From: G963676655 sp963676655
Lineage (GTDB): Bacteria > Verrucomicrobiota > Lentisphaeria > Victivallales > Victivallaceae
NCBI GenBank assembly: GCA_963676655.2
Contig: CAXXKX010000002.1
Coordinates: 62,001-126,000 of the forward strand
Direction: 5' to 3'
DNA length: 64,000 nucleotides
Every line of letters begins with the position of its first letter. Within the stretch, counting starts at the first letter, position 1. Below the pieces are notes generated by a model. It was not told the DNA's origin. It did not search any database and saw only the letters and a program-made list of their open reading frames with translations. Shown in pieces: positions 22,779-31,620 of the stretch. The position numbers and the translations under genes are program-made.

Positions 22779-23099
22779 ATGATGCGATTGCTGAAAAAAC
22801 TCTTCGCCAAGAAGGACAAGGAGGCCGATAGTGCGTTCGCCTCCGCAGACGAGACAGTTGTCCCTGTGTTCATTCCCTCGCTGGTAACGCTTTTGGTGCA
22901 TCATGAACGTGAGAAGGGAAGTCCCCTGACTCAGGAGGAAGTACTGGCAATCCGAGGGAAGGCAGTCTGCATGACCATGCGCTTGAGCATGGCCATTGAG
23001 ATGGCCGAGAAGCGTGGCTACACCGACATCCCTGCCGAAACATGCTGGGAAAGCTGGCGTGAGTTTCGCAAACAACTCGAAGAAGATAACCCGAACTAA
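22779..23099 (+). CDS. Small conserved-looking hypothetical protein
   Basis: A 106-residue protein. It begins with a basic, mildly hydrophobic MMRLLKKLFAKKDKE, then an acidic stretch, then a helical core: VTLLVHHEREKGSPLTQEEV, VLAIRGKAVCMTM, GYTDIPAETCWESWREFRKQ. No known motif. Its codon use is richer in G+C than the cassettes to its left, so it is probably outside the cassette block and may be the original neighbour downstream of the truncated 19609 frame. Palindrome array 2 starts 43 bp after its stop. Confidence 0.65.
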   Translation: MMRLLKKLFAKKDKEADSAFASADETVVPVFIPSLVTLLVHHEREKGSPLTQEEVLAIRGKAVCMTMRLSMAIEMAEKRGYTDIPAETCWESWREFRKQLEEDNPN

Positions 23100-23142
23100 T
23101 GATTCACCCCACTACCTTGCGCCGTTTCGCTCTGCGGGTAGT

Positions 23143-23591
23143 CGCGCAGACGGTCTGCTCGAGAGACTCTCGCCCTCCACAAAACCTTGGACCTGGGCAT
23201 TCATTTTTGGAGGGCGAAACGCTGTTGAGCCGGACATGCCGCGCAGACGGTCGGCTCGAGAGGCTCTCGCCCTCCACAAAACCTTGGACCTGGGCATTCA
23301 TTTCTGGAGGGCGAAACTTGCAAACGGGGATGCATATCCCTGCCGTTGAGCCGGACATGCCGCGCAGACAGTCGGCTCGAGGGACTCTCGCCCCCCACAA
23401 AACCTTGGGCCTGGTCATTCATTTCTGGAGGGCGAAACGCCGTTGAGCCGGACATGCCGAGAAGACGGTCGGCTCGAGAGACACTCGCCCTCCACAAAAC
23501 CTTGGGCTGGGGCATTCATTTCTGGAGGGCGGAACGCCGTTGAGCCGGACATGCCGCGCAGACGGTCGGCTCGAGAGACTCTCGCCCTCCA
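23143..23591. repeat. Array 2: four complete palindromic units plus a partial one
   Basis: Same units and orientation as array 1, beginning at 23208, 23305, 23426 and 23523, after a degenerate half unit at 23143-23179. The 23305 unit carries the same 24-bp insertion as the sixth unit of array 1. Both arrays end in CCTCCACAAAACACATCGAA. The block lies between the 22779 gene and the mutM stop. Confidence 0.92.
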
Positions 23592-23631
23592 CAAAACACA
23601 TCGAATGAAATAAATGCACAGAAAGGCAGTT

Positions 23632-24456
23632 TTATTTCTGGCATTTCTGGCAGAAGAAGCTGCTGCGGCCGCCGATGACTTCGTGGGAGACTGAGGTGCC
23701 GCAATGCGGACAGGGTTCTCCTTTGCGTCCGTACATTTGCAGTTCACGGACAAATTTTCCCTCGGAGCCGTCAACGCTTTTATAGTCGGAAATAGTTGTG
23801 CCACCGGCATGGATCGAGCGGATCAAAACCTTTTTGATCTCTTCGACCAGACGTTTGCATTCATTGAGGGATAACGACGAGGCGGCGCGGGTAGGGCGCA
23901 CCCGGGCCGCGAACATTGCTTCAGTTACGTAGATATTGCCGACCCCGACAACTATTTTATTGTCCATGATCGCGTTTTTCAGTTTAGCACCCCGGTTTTT
24001 AAGCGTCTTCTTGAGATATTCACCGGAAAAATCATCGCTCAAAGGTTCCGGCCCGAGTTCAGGGAGAATGGAGGGTTCTGTTTCAGAGGCTTCCAGTTTA
24101 CAGGTCTGGACAAAGCCGAACCGTCTTGGACAGTCAAACCGGAGAGTCTGGCTGTTACATAATAGAAATACCAGATGTTCATGCTTGCGTCGCGGTTCGG
24201 ATTCCGGAACCAGCCTGATCGAACCGGACATGCCGAAATGAAAGACAATACAGTTGAGGTTTTCCAGTTCGATAACCATATATCTGGCCCGCCTTCTAAC
24301 ACAGGTGACCGGACTGTCAAGTAGATCTGGATTGTCGGTCCAGTCCAAAGGATAGCGGATGGCGTCGATAAACTTGTCGATGCGCTTAAAACAATGACCG
24401 AGAATAAGCGGTCGCAGTGCGTTGGAAATGGTTTCCACTTCGGGCAGTTCGGGCAT
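23632..24456 (-). CDS. mutM: Formamidopyrimidine-DNA glycosylase
   Basis: A 274-residue base-excision repair enzyme that removes 8-oxoguanine and ring-opened purines and nicks the DNA. Catalytic Pro2 and Glu3 are in PELPEVET. The helix-two-turn-helix region contains VVGVGNIYVTEAMF, and the C-terminal zinc finger is CPHC...CQKC. One oddity: the conserved Lys57 region, usually RRGKY, reads RRRARY, putting Arg in place of that lysine. It begins 1 nt after the dgt stop, so the two are probably co-transcribed. Its 3' end lies 40 bp from palindrome array 2. Confidence 0.95.
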   Translation of the reverse strand: MPELPEVETISNALRPLILGHCFKRIDKFIDAIRYPLDWTDNPDLLDSPVTCVRRRARYMVIELENLNCIVFHFGMSGSIRLVPESEPRRKHEHLVFLLCNSQTLRFDCPRRFGFVQTCKLEASETEPSILPELGPEPLSDDFSGEYLKKTLKNRGAKLKNAIMDNKIVVGVGNIYVTEAMFAARVRPTRAASSLSLNECKRLVEEIKKVLIRSIHAGGTTISDYKSVDGSEGKFVRELQMYGRKGEPCPHCGTSVSHEVIGGRSSFFCQKCQK

Positions 24457-24457
24457 A

Positions 24458-25816
24458 TTATATTCTCCCGGGCAGTGAAATGCCGCGAATTTTCTTGAAC
24501 AGGGATACCGCGTAGGAATCGGTCATTCCGGAGATAAAATCCAGCAGGTACATCATGCGGATGTAACAGTCATTACACTCAAAATCATAATAGTGCGACG
24601 GAATCAGTTGCAGCATTTTTTTCGTACGGTATGAGGAGTTTTCCTTGCCGTTTTTCGCCCAGTCCTGAATGCAGGGATAAAACGCGTTCAACAAGCCTTC
24701 CGTCAGTTCGTATCCCGCGGCCTCAATCTCGACCGCGCGTCGATACGTATATATTTCTTCAAAGCTTATCCGGCTTATCTCTTTCATGGCGTCCCTGGAC
24801 TTGATCAAGTCAAGTAATGGGCAATCGAGTTCTCCGGCCAGAGCTTTTTCTTCATTTTCAATAAAAACATTAGTGATTTCCCGGACCAGAGTCCCTAACG
24901 CTTTAGCGCGCAGCAGTTCAACTTTTCTGGTTTCTGAAGCGATGCTTTCCAACCGGTCTTCAAGTGAAGTATCCCTGATAATTTCCATAAATAAATCTTT
25001 GAGTTGTTTGTAGGAAATGATTTTCAGCATGCGGCCATCTTCAAAATCGACGATATGGTAACAAATGTCATCGGCGGCTTCGACCAGGAATGCCAAGGGG
25101 TGTCTGGCCCAGCAATAATCGCTTCCGGGGAGTTTTTTCAAACCGGTGGTTTCGGCGACTTCCGTGAAAAGCTTCTTATCAGTCTGGAAAAAATTAAATT
25201 TCTTGTAGATTTTAGCTTTCGGCGCGTTTTCATCTTTTGATTCAACCGGATATTTGGTGAATGCTCCAAGGGTTGCGCAGGTCAACTGCATGCCGCCGGG
25301 ATTATCCGGCATCTGCAATCTGGCCAGAACCCGGAAGCCCTGGGCGTTGCCTTCATAACGTTCGATGTCGGCACGTTCCAGTTCGGACATTTTTTCCCGG
25401 TCTTCCGCGACGACCTCTGAGTTGCAGAACCAGTGTCTGACGGCTTCCTCGCCGGAATGACCGAGCGGAGGATTGCCGATATCATGGGCGAGGGCGGCCG
25501 CGCCGGTGATAGCGCCGATATCACTGGGTTGAAGTTCCAGTTTTTTGAGATCCTGATATTTCCCGCAAAGATATTGTCCGGCCAGAGAACCGAGGGAACG
25601 CCCGATCGAGGAAGATTCCAGACTATGGGTAAGCCTGGTTCTGACGTAGTCGTTTTCTGCAAGAGGAAACACCTGGGCCTTGTCTTGAAGGCGGCGAAAA
25701 GCCGAAGAAAAAGCGATGCGGTCGAAATCCTGTTGAAAGGGGGAGCGCCCGGGGCTGATTATATCGGCCTCATTTTTGCCGAGTCGTTTTGATGATAATA
25801 AATCTTTCCAGTTCAT
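24458..25816 (-). CDS. dgt: Deoxyguanosinetriphosphate triphosphohydrolase-like protein
   Basis: A 452-residue HD-domain enzyme that splits dNTPs into nucleoside and tripolyphosphate. The metal site is clear: TRLTHSLESSSIGRSL, then LAHDIGNPPLGHSGEEA (HD motif), and a later Asp in VEAADDICYHIVDFEDG. The N-terminal FSSAFRRLQDKAQVFPL is typical. The product controls dNTP pools and in some species restricts phage. It directly precedes mutM with a 1-nt gap, a pairing that makes sense for DNA quality control. Confidence 0.93.
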   Translation of the reverse strand: MNWKDLLSSKRLGKNEADIISPGRSPFQQDFDRIAFSSAFRRLQDKAQVFPLAENDYVRTRLTHSLESSSIGRSLGSLAGQYLCGKYQDLKKLELQPSDIGAITGAAALAHDIGNPPLGHSGEEAVRHWFCNSEVVAEDREKMSELERADIERYEGNAQGFRVLARLQMPDNPGGMQLTCATLGAFTKYPVESKDENAPKAKIYKKFNFFQTDKKLFTEVAETTGLKKLPGSDYCWARHPLAFLVEAADDICYHIVDFEDGRMLKIISYKQLKDLFMEIIRDTSLEDRLESIASETRKVELLRAKALGTLVREITNVFIENEEKALAGELDCPLLDLIKSRDAMKEISRISFEEIYTYRRAVEIEAAGYELTEGLLNAFYPCIQDWAKNGKENSSYRTKKMLQLIPSHYYDFECNDCYIRMMYLLDFISGMTDSYAVSLFKKIRGISLPGRI

Positions 25817-25852
25817 GTAGTCTCCGGGATGGGAAAAAAGCAGTCCTGATAT

Positions 25853-28030
25853 TTAAGTTGGACTGAACTCTTTGGTTAACTTATTAATAATGCCTTCCAT
25901 TTCGATCATGTCAAAATCATGTGCGGCTTTTGCTAAAGAGTCCGCGATTGCCATATAATCATCAAGCTCGAATTTAATGGAAAAAGCACGAATGCAATTT
26001 GCGAAATTTGCTACTTCATTTACCAGCAATGAGCCGTGGAGAGGTTCAAGTTTCGGGAACAGTTCTTTGTTTGCAAAACCCCGCGCGGCCGGTTCGAGAG
26101 GCATTAAAACATGTTCTTCCGACGAGTAGTAAAGGTGTAATTCATCATCCTGCAGTACTTTTATATTAGGCAGATAAATACTGAAAGTACTGCCGATTTC
26201 AAATTTGCTGTCAACCTCTATCATTCCCCCCATCATGGATACGAGGCGTTTACAGATAGCCAGTCCGAGTCCGGTGCCTTCATGACTTTTGGTATTTGGG
26301 CGTTCCCCTTGTTCGAACATATTGAAGATTCGCTCAATATTCACTTCTTTAATACCACAGCCGCTGTCTCTAATCGCAATGGTTATATTACATGTTTCTT
26401 CATCGATGTGCTCGATATCGAATTTAAGGCTTACCGCTCCTTCATCAGTAAACTTTATGGCATTGCCGACGAGGTTCATTATGATCTGACGTATTTTGGT
26501 TTCATCCAGCATAACTTTTTCGCCGCCGGCAGGGGGATATACTTTGAAAGTCAAATCTTTCTCGGCAGCTTTAAATTTGAATAAAACCTCCATCTCATGG
26601 CAAAGTTCAACCAGAGACATGGGGGCGGCATTGATTTCGACTTTACCTGATTCGATCATTGCCAGATCCAGTACATCACTGATCAATTCCAGCAGGGAAT
26701 TACTGGCCACTCTGATGACATCAATCATTTCCAGTTGTTCAGGTGTTGCTTCGTCAGCCAGAAATTCGCTGAATCCGATAATCGCGTTCAACGGAGTACG
26801 AATTTCATGACTCATATTGGACAGAAATTCGCTTTTTGCCCTACTGGCGGCCTCAGCTTCCTCTCTGGCTCTGATGAGTTCCTGCTCCTGCCGTTTCTGC
26901 TCAATCAGATTATTGGCAAATATGCACATATACTGATTGCCACTCAAAGTAATGCTCCTTACAAATATCTCTACCGGATACTCTGAGCCGTCGATGGATC
27001 GATGAATCGCTTCACGCCGGGATAAATCTTTTTTAATTTCCCGGTCCCAATGTTCCTGCCAGTTTTCCCGGGTAAATCCCGGGTTGATATCGAATATGTA
27101 CCGGTTGGTCAAGGGGCCGTCTCCAAAACCGAAAATTCCGCGAGCCAGCTTGTTGGCATAAACAAAGCGACCGTCCTTGTCAATAAAATAAACTTCTCCC
27201 GGAAGATGTTCCAGGGCGAATTCCGCCCGCTGGTGCAGCTGTTCCTGAAGAAAATCATCCGTAACATCGCGAAATACCATGACCACGCCGATAATATTTC
27301 CAGTCTCTTGATCCTTGCGCGGAAAAGTGCTTATTTTCACCCGATATTCAATGCCGTTTTCTGCCACGAGGATGCAACTGTCATTATCTCTGATGACTTT
27401 TCCCATTGAGAATGCCTGAAAAACTGGATTTTCCCGTTCTTCGTGAGTGTCCGAATCGACCAGATGAACAATTTCCTCAATGTGGCGTCCGATGATATCT
27501 TTATCCAGCAGCCCGATTTTTTCACACCCCACCGGATTGATCATTTCGATGATTCCGTCGACATCAACCGCAATAACGGCGTCCGCGATAGAATTGAGAG
27601 TCATACTGAGCCGATGTTCATGGGCAATGAGTTTTTTGCGTGCCGCCGCTGCCGCCAAATGAGACGAAAGGCGTGCTTGCAATATTCGGGGATTGCATGG
27701 TTTGACCATGTAATCGGTTGCTCCTGCGGCAAAAGCTTTCTCCACACTTTCAACGTCATCGCGAGCTGAAGTGAAGATGACCGGAATGTCTGAACCGTAA
27801 GAGGTTTCCCGGAGCTTTGCACTGATCTCAAAACCGTCCATCGTCGGCATCATTATGTCAATTAATACGGCATCCGGATGATCTTTTTTCATTAATTCCA
27901 GAGCTTCTATGCCGTTACTCACTTTGCTTACCCGGCAGCCAAGTTCTTCAATATAAAATGCGGAGACCTCCATGCTCTCAAGTGAGTCATCTATTATCAG
28001 TACATGTAAGTTTTTTTCAAAAAAAATCAT
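25853..28030 (-). CDS. Receiver-PAS-PAS hybrid histidine kinase
   Basis: A 725-residue soluble protein with no transmembrane segment. Order: receiver (8-122) with LIIDDS, phosphoacceptor Asp in VLIDIMMPTMDG, and VKPCNP; PAS 1 (about 140-255); PAS 2 (about 275-385); HisKA with phospho-His in NMSHEIRTPLNAIIGF; HATPase with LVGNAIKFTDEG, DSGCGI and EGTGLGLAICKRL. A helical C-terminal tail of about 90 residues follows and lacks an obvious HPt histidine motif. Start 28030 has GGAG 7-8 nt upstream. It is downstream of a receiver-PAS gene (28112), 81 bp away. Input signal and output target are unknown. Confidence 0.93.
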   Translation of the reverse strand: MIFFEKNLHVLIIDDSLESMEVSAFYIEELGCRVSKVSNGIEALELMKKDHPDAVLIDIMMPTMDGFEISAKLRETSYGSDIPVIFTSARDDVESVEKAFAAGATDYMVKPCNPRILQARLSSHLAAAAARKKLIAHEHRLSMTLNSIADAVIAVDVDGIIEMINPVGCEKIGLLDKDIIGRHIEEIVHLVDSDTHEERENPVFQAFSMGKVIRDNDSCILVAENGIEYRVKISTFPRKDQETGNIIGVVMVFRDVTDDFLQEQLHQRAEFALEHLPGEVYFIDKDGRFVYANKLARGIFGFGDGPLTNRYIFDINPGFTRENWQEHWDREIKKDLSRREAIHRSIDGSEYPVEIFVRSITLSGNQYMCIFANNLIEQKRQEQELIRAREEAEAASRAKSEFLSNMSHEIRTPLNAIIGFSEFLADEATPEQLEMIDVIRVASNSLLELISDVLDLAMIESGKVEINAAPMSLVELCHEMEVLFKFKAAEKDLTFKVYPPAGGEKVMLDETKIRQIIMNLVGNAIKFTDEGAVSLKFDIEHIDEETCNITIAIRDSGCGIKEVNIERIFNMFEQGERPNTKSHEGTGLGLAICKRLVSMMGGMIEVDSKFEIGSTFSIYLPNIKVLQDDELHLYYSSEEHVLMPLEPAARGFANKELFPKLEPLHGSLLVNEVANFANCIRAFSIKFELDDYMAIADSLAKAAHDFDMIEMEGIINKLTKEFSPT

Positions 28031-28111
28031 TCCGAACTCCGGACTTTCGATTGATCAGAAAATTGATGATGTCTATTTAAAAATTGTAGAGAAAACTCAT
28101 TCGATATAATA

Positions 28112-28885
28112 CTATTCGGATGCATTGTTTTTGTTTGAGATGGCCTGGAAAATCGTGGCGAACTGTCCCTTTGCAGGAGAAAAAGCTCTGACCCAGAACC
28201 ATTTTTGTAAAGGACTGGAAAAGCGTTCAAATTCAATAGACTTTCCTTCCAGCGCCACTTCTCCGTAAGTGTGAATCCATTCCGGTTCAATATCGGGCAT
28301 TACTTCTGTAGCCAGACGTCCTATTATGTCTGTTGCTTTCATTCCGGTAAGACTTTCAAATGCCGGATTTATATCAAGGAAACGATAATCTTTGATTTTA
28401 CCGTTTGGATCGGTAATAACTTCGTGTAACGCAAAGCCGGAAGGCATTTCCCTGAACAGTCCACGATACTTGGCTTCACTTTCCTGAAGTTGTTTTTTGT
28501 TTTCAGCCGCTTCGATATGGGTTTTCAATCTGGCCAGCATGACCCGGGAGCTGTATGGCTTGGTAACATAGTCGGCTCCTCCCATTTCAAAGCCTTTTTC
28601 AATACTTATAACTTCGCTTTTGGCTGAAACGAAAATGACCGGAATTTCTGCTGTATCCGGATCTTTTTTCAACTTCCGGCAAACTTCAAAGCCATCCATG
28701 CCTGGCATCATCACATCAAGCAGTATAGCATTCAACTGGTGTTTCTTGACGCCGGTAAGTACATCCTGTCCATTTCTTACCAAAATTACTTCGTAACCTG
28801 CTCTGCTTACAATTCCGGCAGCAACGCGCAGGTTTTCCAAATTATCATCAACTATCATCACTGTGTGTGAAGGCTTTTCGTTCAT
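28112..28885 (-). CDS. Response regulator receiver-PAS protein
   Basis: A 257-residue protein: receiver domain (about 8-122; MIVDDNLENL, AILLDVMMPGMDGFEVC with the phosphoacceptor Asp, VTKPYSS), then one PAS domain (about 138-245; YRGLFREMPSGFALHEVITD and FLDINPAFESLTGM). There is no DNA-binding or catalytic output, so it probably works with the hybrid kinase gene 81 bp downstream, as a phospho-relay partner or split sensor. GGAG lies 8 nt before the start at 28885. Confidence 0.9.
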   Translation of the reverse strand: MNEKPSHTVMIVDDNLENLRVAAGIVSRAGYEVILVRNGQDVLTGVKKHQLNAILLDVMMPGMDGFEVCRKLKKDPDTAEIPVIFVSAKSEVISIEKGFEMGGADYVTKPYSSRVMLARLKTHIEAAENKKQLQESEAKYRGLFREMPSGFALHEVITDPNGKIKDYRFLDINPAFESLTGMKATDIIGRLATEVMPDIEPEWIHTYGEVALEGKSIEFERFSSPLQKWFWVRAFSPAKGQFATIFQAISNKNNASE

Positions 28886-29119
28886 ATTATAGCTCCGGCA
28901 TATAACCTTATTTCAACGTATTTTTAGCGACACTTGAACGTGCAGGATATTAAGCATTTTGCAAACACAAAATTATGCATAGTAACTAAAACGGTATCCG
29001 TTAATGCTGAGTGCCATTATTAAATATATACAGTGTTTTCGGGTAATGCAAGCAAATATGCCTGACAACAGATGGAAATTTTCTATAAAATAATACTTTT
29101 TAAGTTCAATTTGATACAA

Positions 29120-30205
29120 TCAGTTTAATGCAGGGAAATATATCCAAAAATGTCCGCCGCGGTCTTTTTCTCCTAAATAGATCTCTCCGTCACGTCCGGT
29201 TAACATTCTGGAAAACTCAAAGCCGTAACGTTTGGCTCCAAAGGCGGCAGCGATTGCCCCCATATCATCGACGGTTCTGCTCTGCAAGTTAAATTTAAAA
29301 AAATAGCCTATTTCCCGACCGCAAACACCGTATATCCTGCCATCGGGCAGGGCGCTCATGCATTGTACATCAGGCAACATGGTCCTCCCAATGATTTCAG
29401 TCGTTTCATGTACAGTATCCACCTGAACCAATTCGCCTGATTGTCTGGCGTAGATAATTTTTCCGGCAATGACGCAGTAACCGCATCCCGGTTCCCGCAT
29501 CGACGTCGGAATCGCGGTTTCTTCACAAGTTCCGTTTAGCAAATTGATTTTTATCATTTTATGCTTGTTACCGGTGAAATAAGCTGTTTCATTTGATACA
29601 GTAGCGAAAGTTTTAATTGGGATACTGGAGAGATCTGCTTCAAAAATAGTTGAAATTTTATTTGCGGAGGAATCAAATTTAAAAACACCTTTATCGGTAA
29701 GACAGAATATTACATCGAAAGACGGGGTTTTTATCAGGTCAAACATGCGAACGTTTTTCAGAAAAACAGCTTGTGAAAATTCCGGCAAAGCAAAACTCGG
29801 CTCCTGAAACGTGTCGCCTGGAAACGTTGATTTGAAGTTGTAGAGTGCTGTTCCGTGGTCAAAGTTTGCCGCAAAAACAACTTTGTCGTAAACGTAATGA
29901 GGATAGGCTTCATGCGTATTACGATCATGACAGAGTATCGTTGGAATATCTATCGCGTTTTCAATAATTCCGAGGTCAAGTATTCCGTTTTTTGTGCCTT
30001 TTGATGCGCTGATGAAAATATGGCACTTTTCTCCGGAAGTTGCACCGTATACCAGTGATCCATCAAGGTTTTCCGCTACCGTGGTTATCGCGCTTTCATC
30101 TTCAGGAATCGGCAGAGTTTCGCCCGGTATTGACAGGGGAAGTGCCGCGAAACGCCCTTCCTCAACAAACTTTTGCCGCAATTTTAATTCAGTCGTATTA
30201 TTCAT
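29120..30205 (-). CDS. Beta-propeller-like protein (second of a coupled pair)
   Basis: A 361-residue protein made of repeated short strands with motifs such as DGSLVYGATSGEKCHIFIS, LPDGRIYGVCGREIGYFFKF and DGEIYLGEKDRGGHFWIYFP, the look of a six- or seven-bladed propeller of NHL/SMP-30 type. There is no signal peptide, so it is likely cytoplasmic. It starts 1 nt after the stop of the preceding propeller gene (TGATATG), implying translational coupling. The ligand or enzymatic role is unknown. Confidence 0.65.
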   Translation of the reverse strand: MNNTTELKLRQKFVEEGRFAALPLSIPGETLPIPEDESAITTVAENLDGSLVYGATSGEKCHIFISASKGTKNGILDLGIIENAIDIPTILCHDRNTHEAYPHYVYDKVVFAANFDHGTALYNFKSTFPGDTFQEPSFALPEFSQAVFLKNVRMFDLIKTPSFDVIFCLTDKGVFKFDSSANKISTIFEADLSSIPIKTFATVSNETAYFTGNKHKMIKINLLNGTCEETAIPTSMREPGCGYCVIAGKIIYARQSGELVQVDTVHETTEIIGRTMLPDVQCMSALPDGRIYGVCGREIGYFFKFNLQSRTVDDMGAIAAAFGAKRYGFEFSRMLTGRDGEIYLGEKDRGGHFWIYFPALN

Positions 30206-30206
30206 A

Positions 30207-31451
30207 TCATCCCCAATACCTTAAAAAATCATTATTTGTCCGGGCTTGTTTTTCATTAACTTCAACTCTGTAGATACCTGCAGGTTTTGCCAGTATTTTG
30301 CCGAAATAAAAATTACCGTCGGCGTCTTTGGCTCCCCGGGATATATAATGGTTGGAGCCCGCGCCGCCCTTCAAAGTGCAAATTTCCTCATGCTCCAGAG
30401 TTACCGGATTCATTCGGCATAAATATGCGATTGTTTCTTTAGTCATTTGGTTTGAGATTGCCCTTGGTCCACCGTTCCAGACTGATTTTACATAATAGAG
30501 CATACCGTCATTTCCAAAAACCAGTCCTCCTGCATGACACAGGTTGACGCTCATGGGCAAATAGGGGTTGCCGGGTTGGCTCAATCGCCCCAGGTCTTCG
30601 ATTTTACCGAAATTGCCTTCTTCCGGCCGGAAACGGACCAGATGCGGATGGGCTTTCCAGGGAACCATATATATTGCACCGTCAGCCGGATTTTCCACTG
30701 CATCATAAATTACCCCGTGCATGCTGGTCTGGAAATATTCAACCGGGAAGGATATCGGCAGTTGTTCAAGTTTTCCCGTATCAGGATTATACCGGATAAA
30801 ACGCCCCTGATCATTGCAAGTATATGCCATGCCATTTGACCCCATGAATATGCACTGGGAATTAACAGAACCCAGTCGCCCGAGATCTTTAAGTTCCCGC
30901 GTTGCCGGATTATACACGACAAAATGATCACGCGGATAGGTGAGGGCGTATAATAAACCTCGTTTCCGGTCAAAACATAAGCAGCGGCATCCTTCCTTTG
31001 GAATGAATAATTCAGAGGATTCGACCTTGTCCGTTTTAGTGTTGTAGGCGGTCAGATAAGCACCGCGAAAAGAACGAACCGGATCATGCCAGGCGGCCCA
31101 GGGGTTGTATGACCTTTCCCCTTTGGGCGGTCCGCTTAAATGGGTGGCACAGTAAAGCAGATCTTTATCCGGATCCGGTGCAAAACTGTAGTGAATTTTG
31201 CATTGGGTTGCCCGGCCGTTGTCCCGCAAGTCACCGGTAACTTCATCCATATCAAAAAGGTAGTCGAGTTTATCCTCTGCTGCATTATAGCGGACTACGG
31301 TGACCGTTTGTCCGCCGGTATGTTCAACACAGCATGCAATATAGATTCTGCCATCCGGGCCGGTTTGGACACTCCAGCAGGAATCAGATAGCGGGCGTTC
31401 GTTGAATTGATAATAACAGACAGGGAAGTCGGGGTGTTTTTTTTCCAGCAT
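30207..31451 (-). CDS. Beta-propeller-like protein (first of a coupled pair)
   Basis: A 414-residue protein with recurring blade-like segments: TGPDGRIYIACCVE, MGSNGMAYTCNDQGRFIRYN, NPADGAIYMVPWKAH, FGNDGMLYYVKSVW, KDADGNFYFGKI. The recurrent DG.(I/M)Y pattern suggests a propeller related to SMP-30/gluconolactonase or NHL proteins. No signal peptide. The coupled downstream gene at 29120 has the same style, so the two probably form a heteromeric or sequential carbohydrate-related function. I cannot name the reaction. Confidence 0.65.
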   Translation of the reverse strand: MLEKKHPDFPVCYYQFNERPLSDSCWSVQTGPDGRIYIACCVEHTGGQTVTVVRYNAAEDKLDYLFDMDEVTGDLRDNGRATQCKIHYSFAPDPDKDLLYCATHLSGPPKGERSYNPWAAWHDPVRSFRGAYLTAYNTKTDKVESSELFIPKEGCRCLCFDRKRGLLYALTYPRDHFVVYNPATRELKDLGRLGSVNSQCIFMGSNGMAYTCNDQGRFIRYNPDTGKLEQLPISFPVEYFQTSMHGVIYDAVENPADGAIYMVPWKAHPHLVRFRPEEGNFGKIEDLGRLSQPGNPYLPMSVNLCHAGGLVFGNDGMLYYVKSVWNGGPRAISNQMTKETIAYLCRMNPVTLEHEEICTLKGGAGSNHYISRGAKDADGNFYFGKILAKPAGIYRVEVNEKQARTNNDFLRYWG

Positions 31452-31620
31452 TGTATTTTACCGTTGTATTTTGTATGGTCGGGCAAATTATTCACACTTT
31501 ACATTGCAACAATTATAAAGCAAGTAAGAAATTGATATTTTTAAGCATTATAAAATAGCGATTGATGGTTGAGAAAAGTATCGCAGGAGAAATTTTTCTT
31601 GGGCTTTATATGATGGTCAA

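Noticed and set aside
23104..23810. Open frames through array 2, some reaching into mutM
   Set aside because: Same repeat-derived frames as in array 1; the mutM frame on the minus strand is the real gene.
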